NCBI RefSeq assembly: GCF_003048595.2
Contig: NZ_CP049270.1
Span: 1,550,001-1,614,000 of the forward strand
Direction: 5' to 3'
DNA length: 64,000 bases
Source of the DNA: Campylobacter concisus
GTDB lineage: Bacteria > Campylobacterota > Campylobacteria > Campylobacterales > Campylobacteraceae
Below are positions 7,472 through 17,511 of the stretch, one piece after another. The first letter of the stretch is position 1. Each line of letters opens with the position of its first letter. Under the pieces are notes generated by a model. The model was not told where the DNA came from, made no database searches, and was given only the letters and a program-made list of their open reading frames with translations. Both the position numbers and the translations under genes were made by a program.

Positions 7472-9337
7472 TCAGCCAAGCCTTTTCTCATTCATCTTTA
7501 TATAAATATGTAAGATATCAATCGCAGCTGGCGTGATACCTGAGATTTCACTCGCAGCAAAGAGCGTAGGCGGTGCAAATTTCTCAAGCTTTTCGACCAC
7601 TTCATTACTAAGGCCACTAACACTTCTAAAGTCAAAATTTTCAGGAATTTTTACATCCATCATATCTTTCATTTTTTCTATTTGATTTTTTTGCTCATTT
7701 ATGTAGTGCTGATACTTGCACTCGGTTAAAATTTGATCCACACTCGCATCATCTAAATTTGCAAATTTCTGATCAAGCTTTCTTAGTTTCTCAGCCGTAA
7801 AGCTCTTACGTGCGACAATCTTTTGAAGGCTCACATTTTGACTAATCGGCTCTTCATCAAGGCTAGCTAAAAGCTCTAAATTTTGCTTGCTCGGCGTAAT
7901 TTGAGTATTGTTAAGGTAAGCAAGCCCATCTTTTAAATTTTGCCTGATAGCTTCAATTTCATTAAAAGTCTCGTCATCAATAAGTCCAATCTCATGGCCA
8001 TATCCACCAAGCCTTAAAATGGCATTTTCCTCACGCAAAAGCAAGCGATACTCCGCCCTACTCGTAAACATCCTATATGGCTCTTTTGTCCCTTTTGTCA
8101 CAAGGTCATCTATCAAAACGCCGATATACGCCTCATCACGGCGCAAGATGAGCGGTTCTTTGTTATCAAGAGAAAGCGCAGCATTTATACCGGCCATTAA
8201 CCCCTGAGCACCGGCCTCCTCGTATCCAGTCGTGCCGTTTATCTGCCCAGCCAAGTATAGCCCTTTTACCTTTTTAGTCTCTAGGCTATGTTTTAGCTGT
8301 GTTGGCTCGACGTAGTCGTACTCGATAGCGTATCCATGCCTTACGATTTTTGCGTTTTCAAAGCCTTTTACAGAGCGTAGCATCTGCACTTGCACCTCAT
8401 AAGGCAAGCTAGTCGAAAAGCCGTTTATATAGTACTCTGTAGCTTCAAGTGTTTGAGGCTCGATGAAAAGATGGTGTCTGTCGCGGTCGCCAAAGCGGTT
8501 TATCTTATCCTCGATACTTGGGCAATATCTTGGCCCAATGCCCTCAATCTGTCCTGTAAAAAGTGGCGCTTTGTCGAAATTTGAGCGAATTATTTCATGC
8601 GTGGTTTCGTTTGTATAGGCGATGTAGCATGGCAGCTGCGTTGGTGAGAAATTTTTAGTTCTAAAGCTAAATGCAACTGGCTTTGCGTCGCCATCTTGCT
8701 TCTCTAAAATTTCAAAATTTATCGTTTTCGCGTCGATCCTTGGGCATGTCCCAGTCTTTAGCCTGCCTAAATTTAGCCCAAGCTCTCTTAGACTGCCGCT
8801 AAGATCTTTTGCACTTAGCTCGCCCACGCGGCCAGCTTCTAGTTTATTAAATCCAACGTGAATTAGCCCGTTTAAAAATGTACCAGTGGTGATTATCACC
8901 TTTTTTGCATTATAGATGTTATTTAGATGGGTTTTAACGCCGGTTACCTCACCATTTTCGCTTAAAATTTCAGTGGCGATCTCTTGAGAAATTTCTAAAT
9001 TTGGAGTGTTTAAAAGCAAATTTCTCATATAAACGCGGTATCTATCCATATCTATCTGAGCACGGCTACCACGCACTGCTGGGCCTTTACTCTCATTTAG
9101 CACACGAAACTGGATACCAACAGCATCAGTTGTAAGTCCCATTTGGCCACCAAGCGCGTCGATCTCTTTTACAAGATGCCCTTTTGCAAGGCCTCCGATG
9201 GCTGGATTACAGCTTGCAGCGCCTATTTGCTCGGCTAAGATCGTGATCAGTAAAGTTTGTTTGCCCATTCTAGCAGCCGCAAGACTTGCCTCAATGCCAG
9301 CATGTCCGCCGCCAACGACGATTATTTCATAGTTCAT
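7472..9337 (-). CDS. mnmG: tRNA uridine-5-carboxymethylaminomethyl modification enzyme MnmG (GidA)
   Basis: The 621-residue length and sequence fit MnmG. The FAD-binding GGGHAGIEA motif is at residues 8-16, the family signature [12 protein letters not shown] is near the middle, and a second GAGAQG-like segment ([11 protein letters not shown]) precedes the C-terminal helical domain. With MnmE it makes the cmnm5 modification of the wobble uridine of several tRNAs, using FAD and methylenetetrahydrofolate. It is a single gene here, with its own upstream AT-rich promoter region and the pet operon downstream on the same strand. Confidence 0.96.
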   Translation of the reverse strand: MNYEIIVVGGGHAGIEASLAAARMGKQTLLITILAEQIGAASCNPAIGGLAKGHLVKEIDALGGQMGLTTDAVGIQFRVLNESKGPAVRGSRAQIDMDRYRVYMRNLLLNTPNLEISQEIATEILSENGEVTGVKTHLNNIYNAKKVIITTGTFLNGLIHVGFNKLEAGRVGELSAKDLSGSLRELGLNLGRLKTGTCPRIDAKTINFEILEKQDGDAKPVAFSFRTKNFSPTQLPCYIAYTNETTHEIIRSNFDKAPLFTGQIEGIGPRYCPSIEDKINRFGDRDRHHLFIEPQTLEATEYYINGFSTSLPYEVQVQMLRSVKGFENAKIVRHGYAIEYDYVEPTQLKHSLETKKVKGLYLAGQINGTTGYEEAGAQGLMAGINAALSLDNKEPLILRRDEAYIGVLIDDLVTKGTKEPYRMFTSRAEYRLLLREENAILRLGGYGHEIGLIDDETFNEIEAIRQNLKDGLAYLNNTQITPSKQNLELLASLDEEPISQNVSLQKIVARKSFTAEKLRKLDQKFANLDDASVDQILTECKYQHYINEQKNQIEKMKDMMDVKIPENFDFRSVSGLSNEVVEKLEKFAPPTLFAASEISGITPAAIDILHIYIKMNEKRLG

Positions 9338-9505
9338 GATAAAATTTTCCTATTTTTTGATTGCGTGATTTTATCCAAAAGCATATAAAATTTAAATTTT
9401 TTAAAAATTTTTATTGTCAAATTTAATATAGAGTTTTTTATTAATAATATTTTAAATATTTTGCTGTTAGATTTACAAAATTTTTAAAATCACAAAGGTC
9501 CTTCT

Positions 9506-12500
9506 ATGATGAGTTTATTAAAAGTTGCTGGCTTTTTGCCCTACCTTGCGATCGCATTTTTAAATGCAAGTGTCGATCTAGCACACAAAATAACCATACA
9601 AAATGTTCTTTTAAAAACATACGATGGCGACATACTTTTTATCCTAACAGCCGTCATAAACGCAATGATCTTGCTTCCATTTATATTTTTATTTTCGCCC
9701 TCAAGCTTTATAAACGACAAATTCGCAAAAATAAAGGTCATAAGAATTTGTGCTTTTTTTGGCGTTATTATCAGCGTCGCGGTGCTTTTTAGCTATCTTG
9801 CAGGTGCTTTTGGCGTAGCCTTTGCTTTAACGCTCATACTAGCCGCTCAAAGTGCTATATACTCACCAGCAAAATACGGCATCATCAAAGCCCTGGTCGG
9901 TCCTGAGCGCCTTGGCACAGCAAATGGCATCATCCAAGCGCTCACCATCGTTGCGATACTTTTTAGCTCATTTTTATTTTCATTTATATTTGAAAATTTA
10001 TACATCCAAGGCGAAAACTCAGAAGAGATCTTAAAAAGCGTCTATCCTATTGGCATCTTTTTAGTCGTATTTAGCGCACTTGAAGCATATTTTGCTTATA
10101 AATTACCTTGCATCGATGAAAAAGATGAAACAAACGAAAATTTTAATATTAAAAAATATATTCGCCTTAGCTATTTAAGAGAAAATTTAAAAGAAGTAAG
10201 GTCAGATAAAAATATCTGGCTAAGTATCGCTGGCCTTAGCATATTTTGGGGAATTTCCCAGATCATAATCGCAGCTTTCCCAGCTCATTACAAAGCCGTT
10301 TTTAACGACGACAGCTCGCTAGCGGTGCAAGCAATTCTAGCAGCAAGCGCCATAGGTATAGCATTTGGCTCATACGTGGCTGGCTCTATGTCAAAGCTAC
10401 ATATCGAGCTTGGTATCGTGCCGATGGGTGCTATTGGTATATTTTTCTCGCTTTTATTTTTCGCATTTGGCTCAAGCATCGGCGTAGTGAGCCTTAGCTC
10501 ATTTGCGTTTGGCTTTTTTGGTGGAATTTTTATAGTGCCACTAAATGCGATGATCCAGTACTTTGCCCCGCAAAAGACCACCGGCAAGATAATGGCGGCA
10601 AACAACTTCTTACAAAACGTCTCAATGCTGCTATTTTTAGCTATTGGCATAGGTTTAGTATATTTTAAAATTTCAACCACTGGGCTCTTTGTCTTTACAG
10701 CGCTTGTTTGCTTGATCGGTAGTTTTTACGCCATTTTGCAGCTTCCACATCTTTTTACAAGGCTACTTTTGTTGCCATTTTTAAAGACAAAGTACCGCTT
10801 TTTTGTAGAGGGCCTGCAAAATTTACCACAAAGTGGCGGTGCGCTACTTCTTGGCAACCACATCAGCTGGATCGACTGGCTCGTGCTTCAAGCTGCAAGC
10901 CCAAGGGGCATAAGATTTGTCATGTATAGAACGATCTATAACAAATGGTATCTAAAGCAAATTTTTAAATTTTTCAAAGTGATCCCAATAGGCGCAGGAG
11001 CTAGCAAAGAGTCGATCGAGCTTGTGCGTGAGTGCTTAAAAAATGGCGAAGTGGTCGCACTTTTCCCAGAAGGGCACATCAGCTACAACGGTCAGATAAA
11101 TGAGTTTCAAAAGGGCTTTGAGCTTATCATCAGAGATCTAGAAGAAATTTGCATTGTGCCATTTTATCTTCGTGGCCTTTGGGGATCTAGCTTTTCAAGG
11201 GCTAGTAAATTTTACAAAGACCTCACTTCTAAAAACGGCAGACGCGACATCATCGTCGCCTTTGGCAAGCCGATAACCACATTTATAAACGCTGCAAAGA
11301 TGAAGCAAAAGGTGCTTGAGCTTAGCTTTTCATCGTGGGAGAGCTTTATCTCAAGGCAAAAACCACTAACGAGCGAATGGCTAAATAACGCAAAAGAGGA
11401 TAAATTTAAAGAGTGCGTGAGCGACAGCACTGGACTAAATTTAAGCAACTTGAAATTTATAACAGCTGTTTTAGTCTTTATCAAAATTTTCAAACGCGAG
11501 CTAAAAGATGAGAAAAATATAGGCATTTTATTACCTAGCTCAAGCATCGCAGCGATAGTAAATATGGCGCTTCTAGCCATGGGCAAAGTGAGCGTAAATT
11601 TAAACTACACACTTAATGAAACCTCGCTAAATCACGCCCTAAAAAAGGCAAATATAAACACAGTCATAACATCTAGCAAATTTCTTGAAAAGCTCGCACT
11701 TAAAGGCTTTGATCTAAAAGATGCGATGAGTGACAAGGCTAAATTTGCCGAAGATCTATCAGCTAGCGTCTCAAAAAAAGAGAAATTTTTAGCGCTTTTA
11801 ACGGCATTTTTTGCTCCAGCTTGGCTTATTAAGCTTTGCTATTTTAGGCCAGTGAGCTTAGAAGATACGGCTACTATTTTATTTAGTAGCGGCAGCGAAG
11901 GCGAGCCAAAAGGTATCGAGCTAAGCCATAAAAATTTACTTGCAAACATCAAGCAAATAAGCGAACTTCTAAATTTCAAAAAAGATGACGTGATCTTAAA
12001 CTCACTCCCAGTATTTCACTCATTTGGCCTAACAGTCACCACGCTCATGCCACTTTGCGAGGGAGTAAAAATGGTAAGCGTGCCTGACCCAACAGACGGA
12101 GCGACTATCGGCAAAATGGCGGCAAGACACAGCGCTAGCATCATCTTTGGCACCTCGACCTTCTTTAGGCTCTACACCAGAAACAAAAAGCTTCATCCGC
12201 TGATGTTTCAAAGTGCCAGAATGGTCGTAGCTGGGGCTGAAAAGCTAAAACCTGAGATAAAAGATGAGTTTAGACTCAAATTTGGCATAGAAATTTATGA
12301 AGGATATGGCGCGACCGAAACGGCACCAGTAGCTGCTGTAAATATGCCAAATATCCTAGAAAAAGAGAGCCTAAAAGAGCTTACATTTAATAGACCTGGA
12401 AGCGTTGGCATGCCTCTGCCTGGCACTATCATAAAAATAATCGACCCTGAGACTCTTGAAGAGCTAGAAACTGGTGAGGACGGACTCATAGTGATCGGCG

Positions 12501-12958
12501 GATCGCAGGTGATGAAGGGCTATCTAAACGACGAAGCTAAAACAAGCGAGGTAATCACGCACATTGATGGCGTAAGATACTATAAAACTGGCGACAAAGG
12601 CCACATAGATGAAAACGGCTTTGTATTTATCGTCGATAGGTATTCAAGATTTGCCAAGATAGGCGGCGAGATGATAAGCCTTGGAAGTGTCGAAGAAGAG
12701 CTTGCAAAGGTGCTTGGAAACGACGTCGTCTTTAGCAGCGCAAACGTACCAGATAGCAAAAAGGGTGAGGCGATCGCGCTTTTAGTAAAAAGTGGCACAG
12801 AGCCTGAGAATATCGAGCAAATTTTAAAAGAGAGCAGCCTAGCTCCTATAATGATGCCAAGCTATATATTCATCGTTGATGATATCCCAACGCTTGCAAG
12901 CGGCAAGGTTGATTTTAAGGGCGTAAAAGCTCTAGCGGTCTCACTTTTAGCGGAGTGA
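9506..12958 (+). CDS. aas: Three-domain phospholipid-repair protein: LplT-like transporter + PlsC acyltransferase + acyl-ACP/CoA synthetase (Aas)
   Basis: One 1150-residue frame covers three enzymes. Residues 1 to about 410 are an MFS transporter resembling the lysophospholipid flippase LplT. Residues about 430-620 form a PlsC acyltransferase with NHISWID (about 451, HX4D) and FPEGHIS (about 519). Residues about 660-1150 form an adenylating enzyme with the phosphate loop TILFSSGSEGEPKG (about 790), EGYGATE and the YKTGDKG motif. In E. coli, LplT and Aas are separate proteins that import 2-acyl-lysophospholipids and re-acylate them. Here they are fused. The start has AAAGG seven bases upstream; a second ATG follows immediately. 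Confidence 0.9.
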   Translation: MMSLLKVAGFLPYLAIAFLNASVDLAHKITIQNVLLKTYDGDILFILTAVINAMILLPFIFLFSPSSFINDKFAKIKVIRICAFFGVIISVAVLFSYLAGAFGVAFALTLILAAQSAIYSPAKYGIIKALVGPERLGTANGIIQALTIVAILFSSFLFSFIFENLYIQGENSEEILKSVYPIGIFLVVFSALEAYFAYKLPCIDEKDETNENFNIKKYIRLSYLRENLKEVRSDKNIWLSIAGLSIFWGISQIIIAAFPAHYKAVFNDDSSLAVQAILAASAIGIAFGSYVAGSMSKLHIELGIVPMGAIGIFFSLLFFAFGSSIGVVSLSSFAFGFFGGIFIVPLNAMIQYFAPQKTTGKIMAANNFLQNVSMLLFLAIGIGLVYFKISTTGLFVFTALVCLIGSFYAILQLPHLFTRLLLLPFLKTKYRFFVEGLQNLPQSGGALLLGNHISWIDWLVLQAASPRGIRFVMYRTIYNKWYLKQIFKFFKVIPIGAGASKESIELVRECLKNGEVVALFPEGHISYNGQINEFQKGFELIIRDLEEICIVPFYLRGLWGSSFSRASKFYKDLTSKNGRRDIIVAFGKPITTFINAAKMKQKVLELSFSSWESFISRQKPLTSEWLNNAKEDKFKECVSDSTGLNLSNLKFITAVLVFIKIFKRELKDEKNIGILLPSSSIAAIVNMALLAMGKVSVNLNYTLNETSLNHALKKANINTVITSSKFLEKLALKGFDLKDAMSDKAKFAEDLSASVSKKEKFLALLTAFFAPAWLIKLCYFRPVSLEDTATILFSSGSEGEPKGIELSHKNLLANIKQISELLNFKKDDVILNSLPVFHSFGLTVTTLMPLCEGVKMVSVPDPTDGATIGKMAARHSASIIFGTSTFFRLYTRNKKLHPLMFQSARMVVAGAEKLKPEIKDEFRLKFGIEIYEGYGATETAPVAAVNMPNILEKESLKELTFNRPGSVGMPLPGTIIKIIDPETLEELETGEDGLIVIGGSQVMKGYLNDEAKTSEVITHIDGVRYYKTGDKGHIDENGFVFIVDRYSRFAKIGGEMISLGSVEEELAKVLGNDVVFSSANVPDSKKGEAIALLVKSGTEPENIEQILKESSLAPIMMPSYIFIVDDIPTLASGKVDFKGVKALAVSLLAE

Positions 12959-13314
12959 GGCACCGCCCTCTTTCTTTGTAACAAAATACTACCCAGGTTG
13001 CAGTTGCGACTGATATTTGCATAAATCTTAAAAATTTTTTGCAAAGAGTTTTATATAAAAATTTCTATTGCTTTTTAAATTTGGTGCAATTCGTGCGATT
13101 GTTTGCTAAATTCTGCCTTTACAAAATTTTACTGGCAGATCATAAAAGATGATGCTATACAAATAGTGAACAAATGGGCTATAACGTAGAAAAAGGTAAC
13201 AAAGTGCTGCTAATTAAGATAAATTTTGCCCTAAATGAGCTTAGCAAGGAAGGAGCTTTAAGCGAAATTTCGCTTAAATACTTCGGCAAAGATATTTCTA
13301 AATAAGGAGAATTA
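12959..13314. other. Intergenic region with relic of a binding-protein gene
   Basis: The first 200 bases hold no recognisable gene. From about 13145 the sequence resembles the 3' end of the two binding-protein genes that follow, but in broken frames (annotated separately). The ribosome site AAGGAG of the next gene is at 13304-13309. Confidence 0.55.
13174..13305 (+). pseudogene. 3' relic of a third amino acid-binding protein gene
   Basis: A 43-codon frame ends with residues EISLKYFGKDISK, nearly the same as the C-termini of the two intact binding proteins downstream (ISMKYFGKDISK and ISKSYFGKDVSK). NFALNELSKEG also matches the paralogue NALNELSKEG. Upstream (about 13147-13173) the words IIKDDAI, similar to ISKRADDTI of the first paralogue, occur in another frame, showing a frameshift. 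No signal peptide or domain 1 is present. I read it as the tail of a third tandem copy left after deletion. Confidence 0.75.
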
Positions 13315-14067
13315 ATGAATTTTAAGCCCATTTTTGGCTTGATCGCAGGTGCTTTTTTAGCTTTAAATTTAAATGCTTCAACTATTAAAAAAGGCGAACT
13401 TACCGTCGCAACTGAAGGCACTTACTCACCTTACTCATTTTACGATGAAAAGGGCGAGCTAGTAGGATATGACGTAGATATTGCAAGAGCCGTAGCGCAA
13501 AAGCTAAATTTAAAAGTTGAGTTTCTAACAGCTCCTTGGGATGCGATGCTTGCGGCTTTTGATGCTGGTAAGGCCGATGTTGTATTTAATCAAGTAAGTA
13601 TAAACGAAGATAGAAAGAAAAAGTATGGTATGAGCGTACCTTACACTATGCCATATCCGGTAATTGTCGTGCATAAAGATAATAACGACATCAAAAGTTT
13701 TGCTGATCTAAAAGGCAAAAAGAGCGTGCACTCTGCGACTAGCAACTGGGCAGCGATAGCCGAGAAAAACGGTGCAACAGTGGTTGTGGCTGATGGCTTT
13801 AGCAAAGGCGTGGAGCTTATCATTTCAAAAAGAGCTGATGATACAATAAACGATAACGTTACATTTTTTGACTACATCAAACAACGCCCAAATGCGCCGC
13901 TAAAAATCGCATACACAAGCAACGAGCCGATGCCAACAGCTGCAATCGTTAAAAAAGGCAACACTGAACTATTAGAGGCGATAAACAAAGCACTTGACGA
14001 GCTAAAAGCCGAGGGCAAGATAAGTGAAATTTCGATGAAATATTTTGGAAAAGATATTTCAAAATAA
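13315..14067 (+). CDS. Amino acid ABC transporter, periplasmic substrate-binding protein (copy 1)
   Basis: This 250-residue protein has an N-terminal signal peptide (to about residue 22, ending NLNAS) and a SBP_bac_3 fold: TVATEGTYSPYSFYDEKGEL, GYDVDIARAVAQKL and a central SFADLKGKK hinge region. The family binds polar amino acids or cystine in the periplasm and delivers them to the membrane permease. A ribosome site AAGGAG precedes ATG 13315. It is a close paralogue of the next gene; differences cluster in the ligand-facing region, so the two may bind different substrates. The substrate is unknown. Confidence 0.88.
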   Translation: MNFKPIFGLIAGAFLALNLNASTIKKGELTVATEGTYSPYSFYDEKGELVGYDVDIARAVAQKLNLKVEFLTAPWDAMLAAFDAGKADVVFNQVSINEDRKKKYGMSVPYTMPYPVIVVHKDNNDIKSFADLKGKKSVHSATSNWAAIAEKNGATVVVADGFSKGVELIISKRADDTINDNVTFFDYIKQRPNAPLKIAYTSNEPMPTAAIVKKGNTELLEAINKALDELKAEGKISEISMKYFGKDISK

Positions 14068-14076
14068 AGGATTAAA

Positions 14077-14829
14077 ATGAAATTTACAAATTTATTAAAA
14101 GTAGTAGCCGTGCTTGCAATGGCTCTAAATTTGCAAGCAAAAACTATAAAAGATGGCGTGCTAACAGTAGCAACAGAAGGCACTTACGCGCCTTTTACAT
14201 TTTATAATGACAAAAATGAGTTAGTGGGATACGACGTAGATATCGCAAGAGCAGTAGCGCAAAAGCTAAATTTAAAAGTTGAGTTTCTAACAGCTCCATG
14301 GGACGCGATGCTAGCAGCATTTGACGCTGGTAAAGCAGACGTTGTGTTTAACCAAGTAAGTATAACTGATGAGAGAAAGAAAAAATATGCTTTTTCAGTG
14401 CCTTATACTGTGACATTTGGCGCTATCATCACTAGAAAAGATAATAACGATATAAAAAGTTTTGCTGATCTAAAAGGCAAAAAAGATGCCGACTCAGCGA
14501 CTAGCAACTGGGCGAAAGTCGCTGTAAAATACGGTGCTGAACACGTCGTAACAGATAGTTTTGCTAAAAGTATGGAGCTTCTTATATCAAGACGTGTAGA
14601 TGCTGTTGTAAGAGACAACATCGTATTTTACGACTTCATAAAAGAGCGCCCAAACGCACCTGTGAAGATAGCTGCCTCGCTTGATGAGAAAGACTACACA
14701 GCAGCAGCTGTTAAAAAAGACAACGCCGAACTTGCAGAGCAAATTTCAAATGCACTAAACGAACTTTCAAAAGAGGGCAAACTAGAAGCCATCTCAAAAA
14801 GCTACTTTGGCAAAGACGTCTCAAAATAA
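14077..14829 (+). CDS. Amino acid ABC transporter, periplasmic substrate-binding protein (copy 2)
   Basis: This is a tandem paralogue of the preceding gene with the same length (250 residues), nine bases downstream. It has a signal peptide ending LNLQAK, then TVATEGTYAPFTFYNDKNEL, an almost identical stretch LNLKVEFLTAPWDAMLAAFD, and the C-terminus SKSYFGKDVSK. The region around residues 110-200 differs more from copy 1 (SVPYTVTFGAIITRK against SVPYTMPYPVIVVHK), which is where ligand specificity lies in this family. It precedes the permease and ATPase genes and presumably shares them with copy 1. Confidence 0.88.
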   Translation: MKFTNLLKVVAVLAMALNLQAKTIKDGVLTVATEGTYAPFTFYNDKNELVGYDVDIARAVAQKLNLKVEFLTAPWDAMLAAFDAGKADVVFNQVSITDERKKKYAFSVPYTVTFGAIITRKDNNDIKSFADLKGKKDADSATSNWAKVAVKYGAEHVVTDSFAKSMELLISRRVDAVVRDNIVFYDFIKERPNAPVKIAASLDEKDYTAAAVKKDNAELAEQISNALNELSKEGKLEAISKSYFGKDVSK

Positions 14830-14852
14830 ATTTATAAACCAACAAGGCAAAA

Positions 14853-15521
14853 ATGGAAAATTTAGATAGAGTGATCGAGCTTGTTTCAAGCTCGACACTA
14901 CCAATGATCATTGCACTTTTAAAAGTGACGATCCCTCTTACTTTGCTCTCGTTTTCGCTAGGGCTTGTCATCGCCATTATCACAGCAGTAGCGAGGCTTT
15001 CAAATATAAAAATTTTAAAATTTATATTTGCCACCTATGTTTGGATATTTCGCGGCACGCCACTTCTTGTGCAGCTTTTTATCGTATTTTACGGGCTTCC
15101 TAGCATCGGTGTCACACTTGATACTTGGAGTGCGGCGACTATCGCATTTAGTCTAAACGTGGGCGCTTATGCGTCTGAGTCCGTAAGGGCTGCCATTCTT
15201 TCTGTGCCAAAAGGTCAGTGGGAGGCTGCAACATCGCTTGGCATGACGCACTATCAAATTTTAAAGCGTATCATCGCGCCTCAAGCAGTAAGGATATCGC
15301 TACCACCGCTTTCAAACACATTTATAGGCCTTGTTAAAGACACTTCACTAGCAGCTTCTATAACGATGGTTGATATGTTTATGGTCGCTCAAAGGATCGC
15401 AGCAAGAACCTTTGAGCCACTCATCCTCTACATCCTAGCAGCACTTATCTACCTGGTGGTTTGCACACTCTTAACCTATCTTCAATCAAGGCTTGAAAAA
15501 GCTGTCTCGAGGTATGTCTAA
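14853..15521 (+). CDS. Amino acid ABC transporter permease (HisM/TcyL type)
   Basis: The 222-residue membrane protein has about five helices and the EAA loop with the family form EAATSLGMTHYQILKRIIAPQ (about residues 127-147), where the ATPase docks. It belongs to the polar amino acid uptake permeases (His/Glu/Gln/Arg/cystine). The stop codon overlaps the ATG of the ATPase gene by one base, so the two are co-translated. It works with the two binding proteins upstream. Confidence 0.9.
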   Translation: MENLDRVIELVSSSTLPMIIALLKVTIPLTLLSFSLGLVIAIITAVARLSNIKILKFIFATYVWIFRGTPLLVQLFIVFYGLPSIGVTLDTWSAATIAFSLNVGAYASESVRAAILSVPKGQWEAATSLGMTHYQILKRIIAPQAVRISLPPLSNTFIGLVKDTSLAASITMVDMFMVAQRIAARTFEPLILYILAALIYLVVCTLLTYLQSRLEKAVSRYV

Positions 15522-16258
15522 TGGCTATAAATTTTAAAAATATAAGCAAATCTTACGGCGATCATTTGGTGCTAGATAACATAAGCACAAGCTTCAAAGA
15601 GGGGCAAACGACCGTGATCGTTGGCTCATCTGGTTGTGGCAAATCAACACTTCTTAGATGTATAAATTTACTTGAGATCCCACAAAGTGGCATTTTAGAG
15701 GTAGATGACAGAGCTGTAAATTTTAAAGAGAAGCTTAGCTCAAAAGAGCTTTTAGAAATTCGTAAAAAAACAGGCATGGTTTTTCAAAGCTTCAACCTCT
15801 TCCCGCACCTAACAGCGCTTCAAAATGTCACCGAAGCTCCGATCTATGTTCAAAAAAAGGATAAAAACGAAGCAATAAAAGAGGCAAAAGAGCTTTTAGC
15901 TAAAGTGGGGCTTAGCCACAAAGAAGATACCTATCCAAACAGGCTCTCAGGCGGACAAGCACAGCGTGTAGCCATCGCTAGAGCCCTGGCTGTAAATCCA
16001 TACTTTTTACTACTTGATGAGCCTACAAGTGCGCTTGATCCAGAGCTTGAGGCTGAAGTTTTAAAAGTCATCTTATCTCTTGCAAAAGAGAAAAAGTCTA
16101 TGATCATTGTCACTCATAATATGAATTTTGCTAGAAAGATAGCTGATAGAATTTTGTTTTTAGATAAAGGCGTGATCGCATTTGATGGCTTGGTAGATGA
16201 GTTTTTTAATAGCCAAAACGAAAGAATAAAAAGCTTCATCTCGGCTATGGATATATGA
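15521..16258 (+). CDS. Amino acid ABC transporter ATP-binding protein (GlnQ/TcyN type)
   Basis: The 245-residue ATPase has Walker A GSSGCGKST (about 35-43), the signature LSGGQAQRVAIARA, Walker B LLLDEPTSALDP and the switch histidine in VTHNM. It energises the polar amino acid importer. The start overlaps the permease stop and the gene ends the operon just before a strong bidirectional hairpin terminator at 16262-16286. Confidence 0.93.
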   Translation: MAINFKNISKSYGDHLVLDNISTSFKEGQTTVIVGSSGCGKSTLLRCINLLEIPQSGILEVDDRAVNFKEKLSSKELLEIRKKTGMVFQSFNLFPHLTALQNVTEAPIYVQKKDKNEAIKEAKELLAKVGLSHKEDTYPNRLSGGQAQRVAIARALAVNPYFLLLDEPTSALDPELEAEVLKVILSLAKEKKSMIIVTHNMNFARKIADRILFLDKGVIAFDGLVDEFFNSQNERIKSFISAMDI

Positions 16259-16261
16259 AAA

Positions 16262-16286
16262 TTTTAGCTAGAAAATCTAGCTAAAA
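16262..16286. terminator. Bidirectional terminator between ABC operon and fldA
   Basis: TTTTAGCTAG and CTAGCTAAAA form a perfect 10-bp stem around a five-base loop, with A runs on one side and T runs on the other, so it can stop transcription from both sides. It lies four bases after the ATPase stop and six before the flavodoxin stop. Confidence 0.85.
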
Positions 16287-16291
16287 CTACA

Positions 16292-16783
16292 TTAAGCAAA
16301 GTGAGGTTTTATCTGCTCGATCCAAGCTGAAATTCTACCCTCAGTTTTGTCACTTTGATTGTCAGCGTCAAGCGCTAAACCTACAAATTTTCCATTTCTT
16401 GCAGCATCAGAGCCATCAAATGTATATCCATCGGTACCAACCTCACCAACTACTTTTGCACCAGCTTTTACGACCTCATCATAAAGCTTTGCCATGCCGT
16501 TACAGTATTCATCTGAGTAGCTCTCGCTATCGCCCATACCAAAAACAGCGACCGTCTTATCGCTTAAATTTAGCGCTTTAAAATCAAACGCATCCCAGTC
16601 ATCTTGAAGATCACCACTACCCCAGGTCGATGTACCAAGGATTAGCTTATCAAAGCTATTTAGCTTCGCTGCATCTACGTCAGCAACATTTAAAAGCTCA
16701 TTTTCAAGGCCTAGACCCTCACTTATAAGTTTTGCTGCATCTTCGGTATTTCCCATGCTGCTTCCATAAACTATACCTATCAT
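16292..16783 (-). CDS. fldA: Flavodoxin (FldA)
   Basis: The 163-residue protein matches long-chain flavodoxins. The FMN phosphate loop is YGSSMGNTED (residues 5-14), GTSTWGSGDLQDDW follows near residue 52, and FGMGDSESYSDEY near 82 completes the flavin pocket. In Campylobacter and Helicobacter, flavodoxin is the electron partner of pyruvate oxidoreductase, whose gene nifJ is also in this window. It is the third gene of an operon whose promoter carries two Fur/PerR-like boxes, consistent with flavodoxin's common link to iron limitation. A ribosome site AAGGA precedes the ATG. Confidence 0.94.
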   Translation of the reverse strand: MIGIVYGSSMGNTEDAAKLISEGLGLENELLNVADVDAAKLNSFDKLILGTSTWGSGDLQDDWDAFDFKALNLSDKTVAVFGMGDSESYSDEYCNGMAKLYDEVVKAGAKVVGEVGTDGYTFDGSDAARNGKFVGLALDADNQSDKTEGRISAWIEQIKPHFA

Positions 16784-16794
16784 TTTTATCCTTT

Positions 16795-17508
16795 TTAAAA
16801 AATTTTACTAATAATCGTATAAGGCACAAGCTTGATCAAACCTCTCGCATAACAGTGCCTAACCTCAACGTGTCGCCTAAATTCCTCATTTCTAGGAAAA
16901 ACGATATAAACCATCTCACACTCGTGACCAAGCACACCGACAGCTCTATCTATATCGTCGTTTAAATTTCTCATATCATCAAAGCTCACTTTTTTAAAGC
17001 TTGGCATGACACTGAGTAAATTTTTACCATCTTTTTTGACCGAAATGACACCGCCATTTAGCACGACCTCTTTGTCTTGATGGCGGAGGCGTATTTTATC
17101 ATAAACAAATTGACAAAACATCTGTGCCGCATCGATACAAAACTCAAATTTTCCACTTGCATAAAGCATTTTTATCATCTTTGCAGCCGCCATTTTCGGC
17201 TCTTTTGCTATAAATTTTATCTTTGAAAAGTTGCCTTTTAAATAAGCATTTATGATGATATTTGATGGAATACAAAAGCGATCTGCTGGCTTAAAATTTA
17301 GACATTTTCCGCGAAGTAGGAAATTTATCCTAGCTTCAAAAATTTCTTTGAAATTTAGAAATTTAGCGTAAGAAAGTGGTATTTTTAGCTCACTTTCTAC
17401 GCCAGAATTATAAAGTGCAATAAAAATTTTTGTACGCGAAAGCCTATCAAGCTTTGCAAAAATATTTGGAGTTATTTCGCCAATATCTGATAAAAGCCCG
17501 AATCTCAT
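16795..17508 (-). CDS. Conserved protein of unknown function between DUF2325 and fldA genes
   Basis: The 237-residue protein is basic, has no signal peptide and no convincing membrane span. I recognise no domain. The gene order DUF2325 - this protein - flavodoxin is, from memory, the same as in C. jejuni (Cj1384c-Cj1383c-Cj1382c). Scattered cysteines (around residues 49, 58, 123, 131, 198, 218) might bind metal but form no clear motif. It lies three bases after the DUF2325 gene and 11 bases before fldA, so it is expected to be co-expressed with them. Confidence 0.8.
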   Translation of the reverse strand: MRFGLLSDIGEITPNIFAKLDRLSRTKIFIALYNSGVESELKIPLSYAKFLNFKEIFEARINFLLRGKCLNFKPADRFCIPSNIIINAYLKGNFSKIKFIAKEPKMAAAKMIKMLYASGKFEFCIDAAQMFCQFVYDKIRLRHQDKEVVLNGGVISVKKDGKNLLSVMPSFKKVSFDDMRNLNDDIDRAVGVLGHECEMVYIVFPRNEEFRRHVEVRHCYARGLIKLVPYTIISKIF

Positions 17509-17511
17509 TGA

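Noticed and set aside
10288-10680. 130-codon minus-strand frame inside the Aas-like gene
   Set aside because: It is antisense to a clearly coding region with conserved motifs and has no ribosome site.
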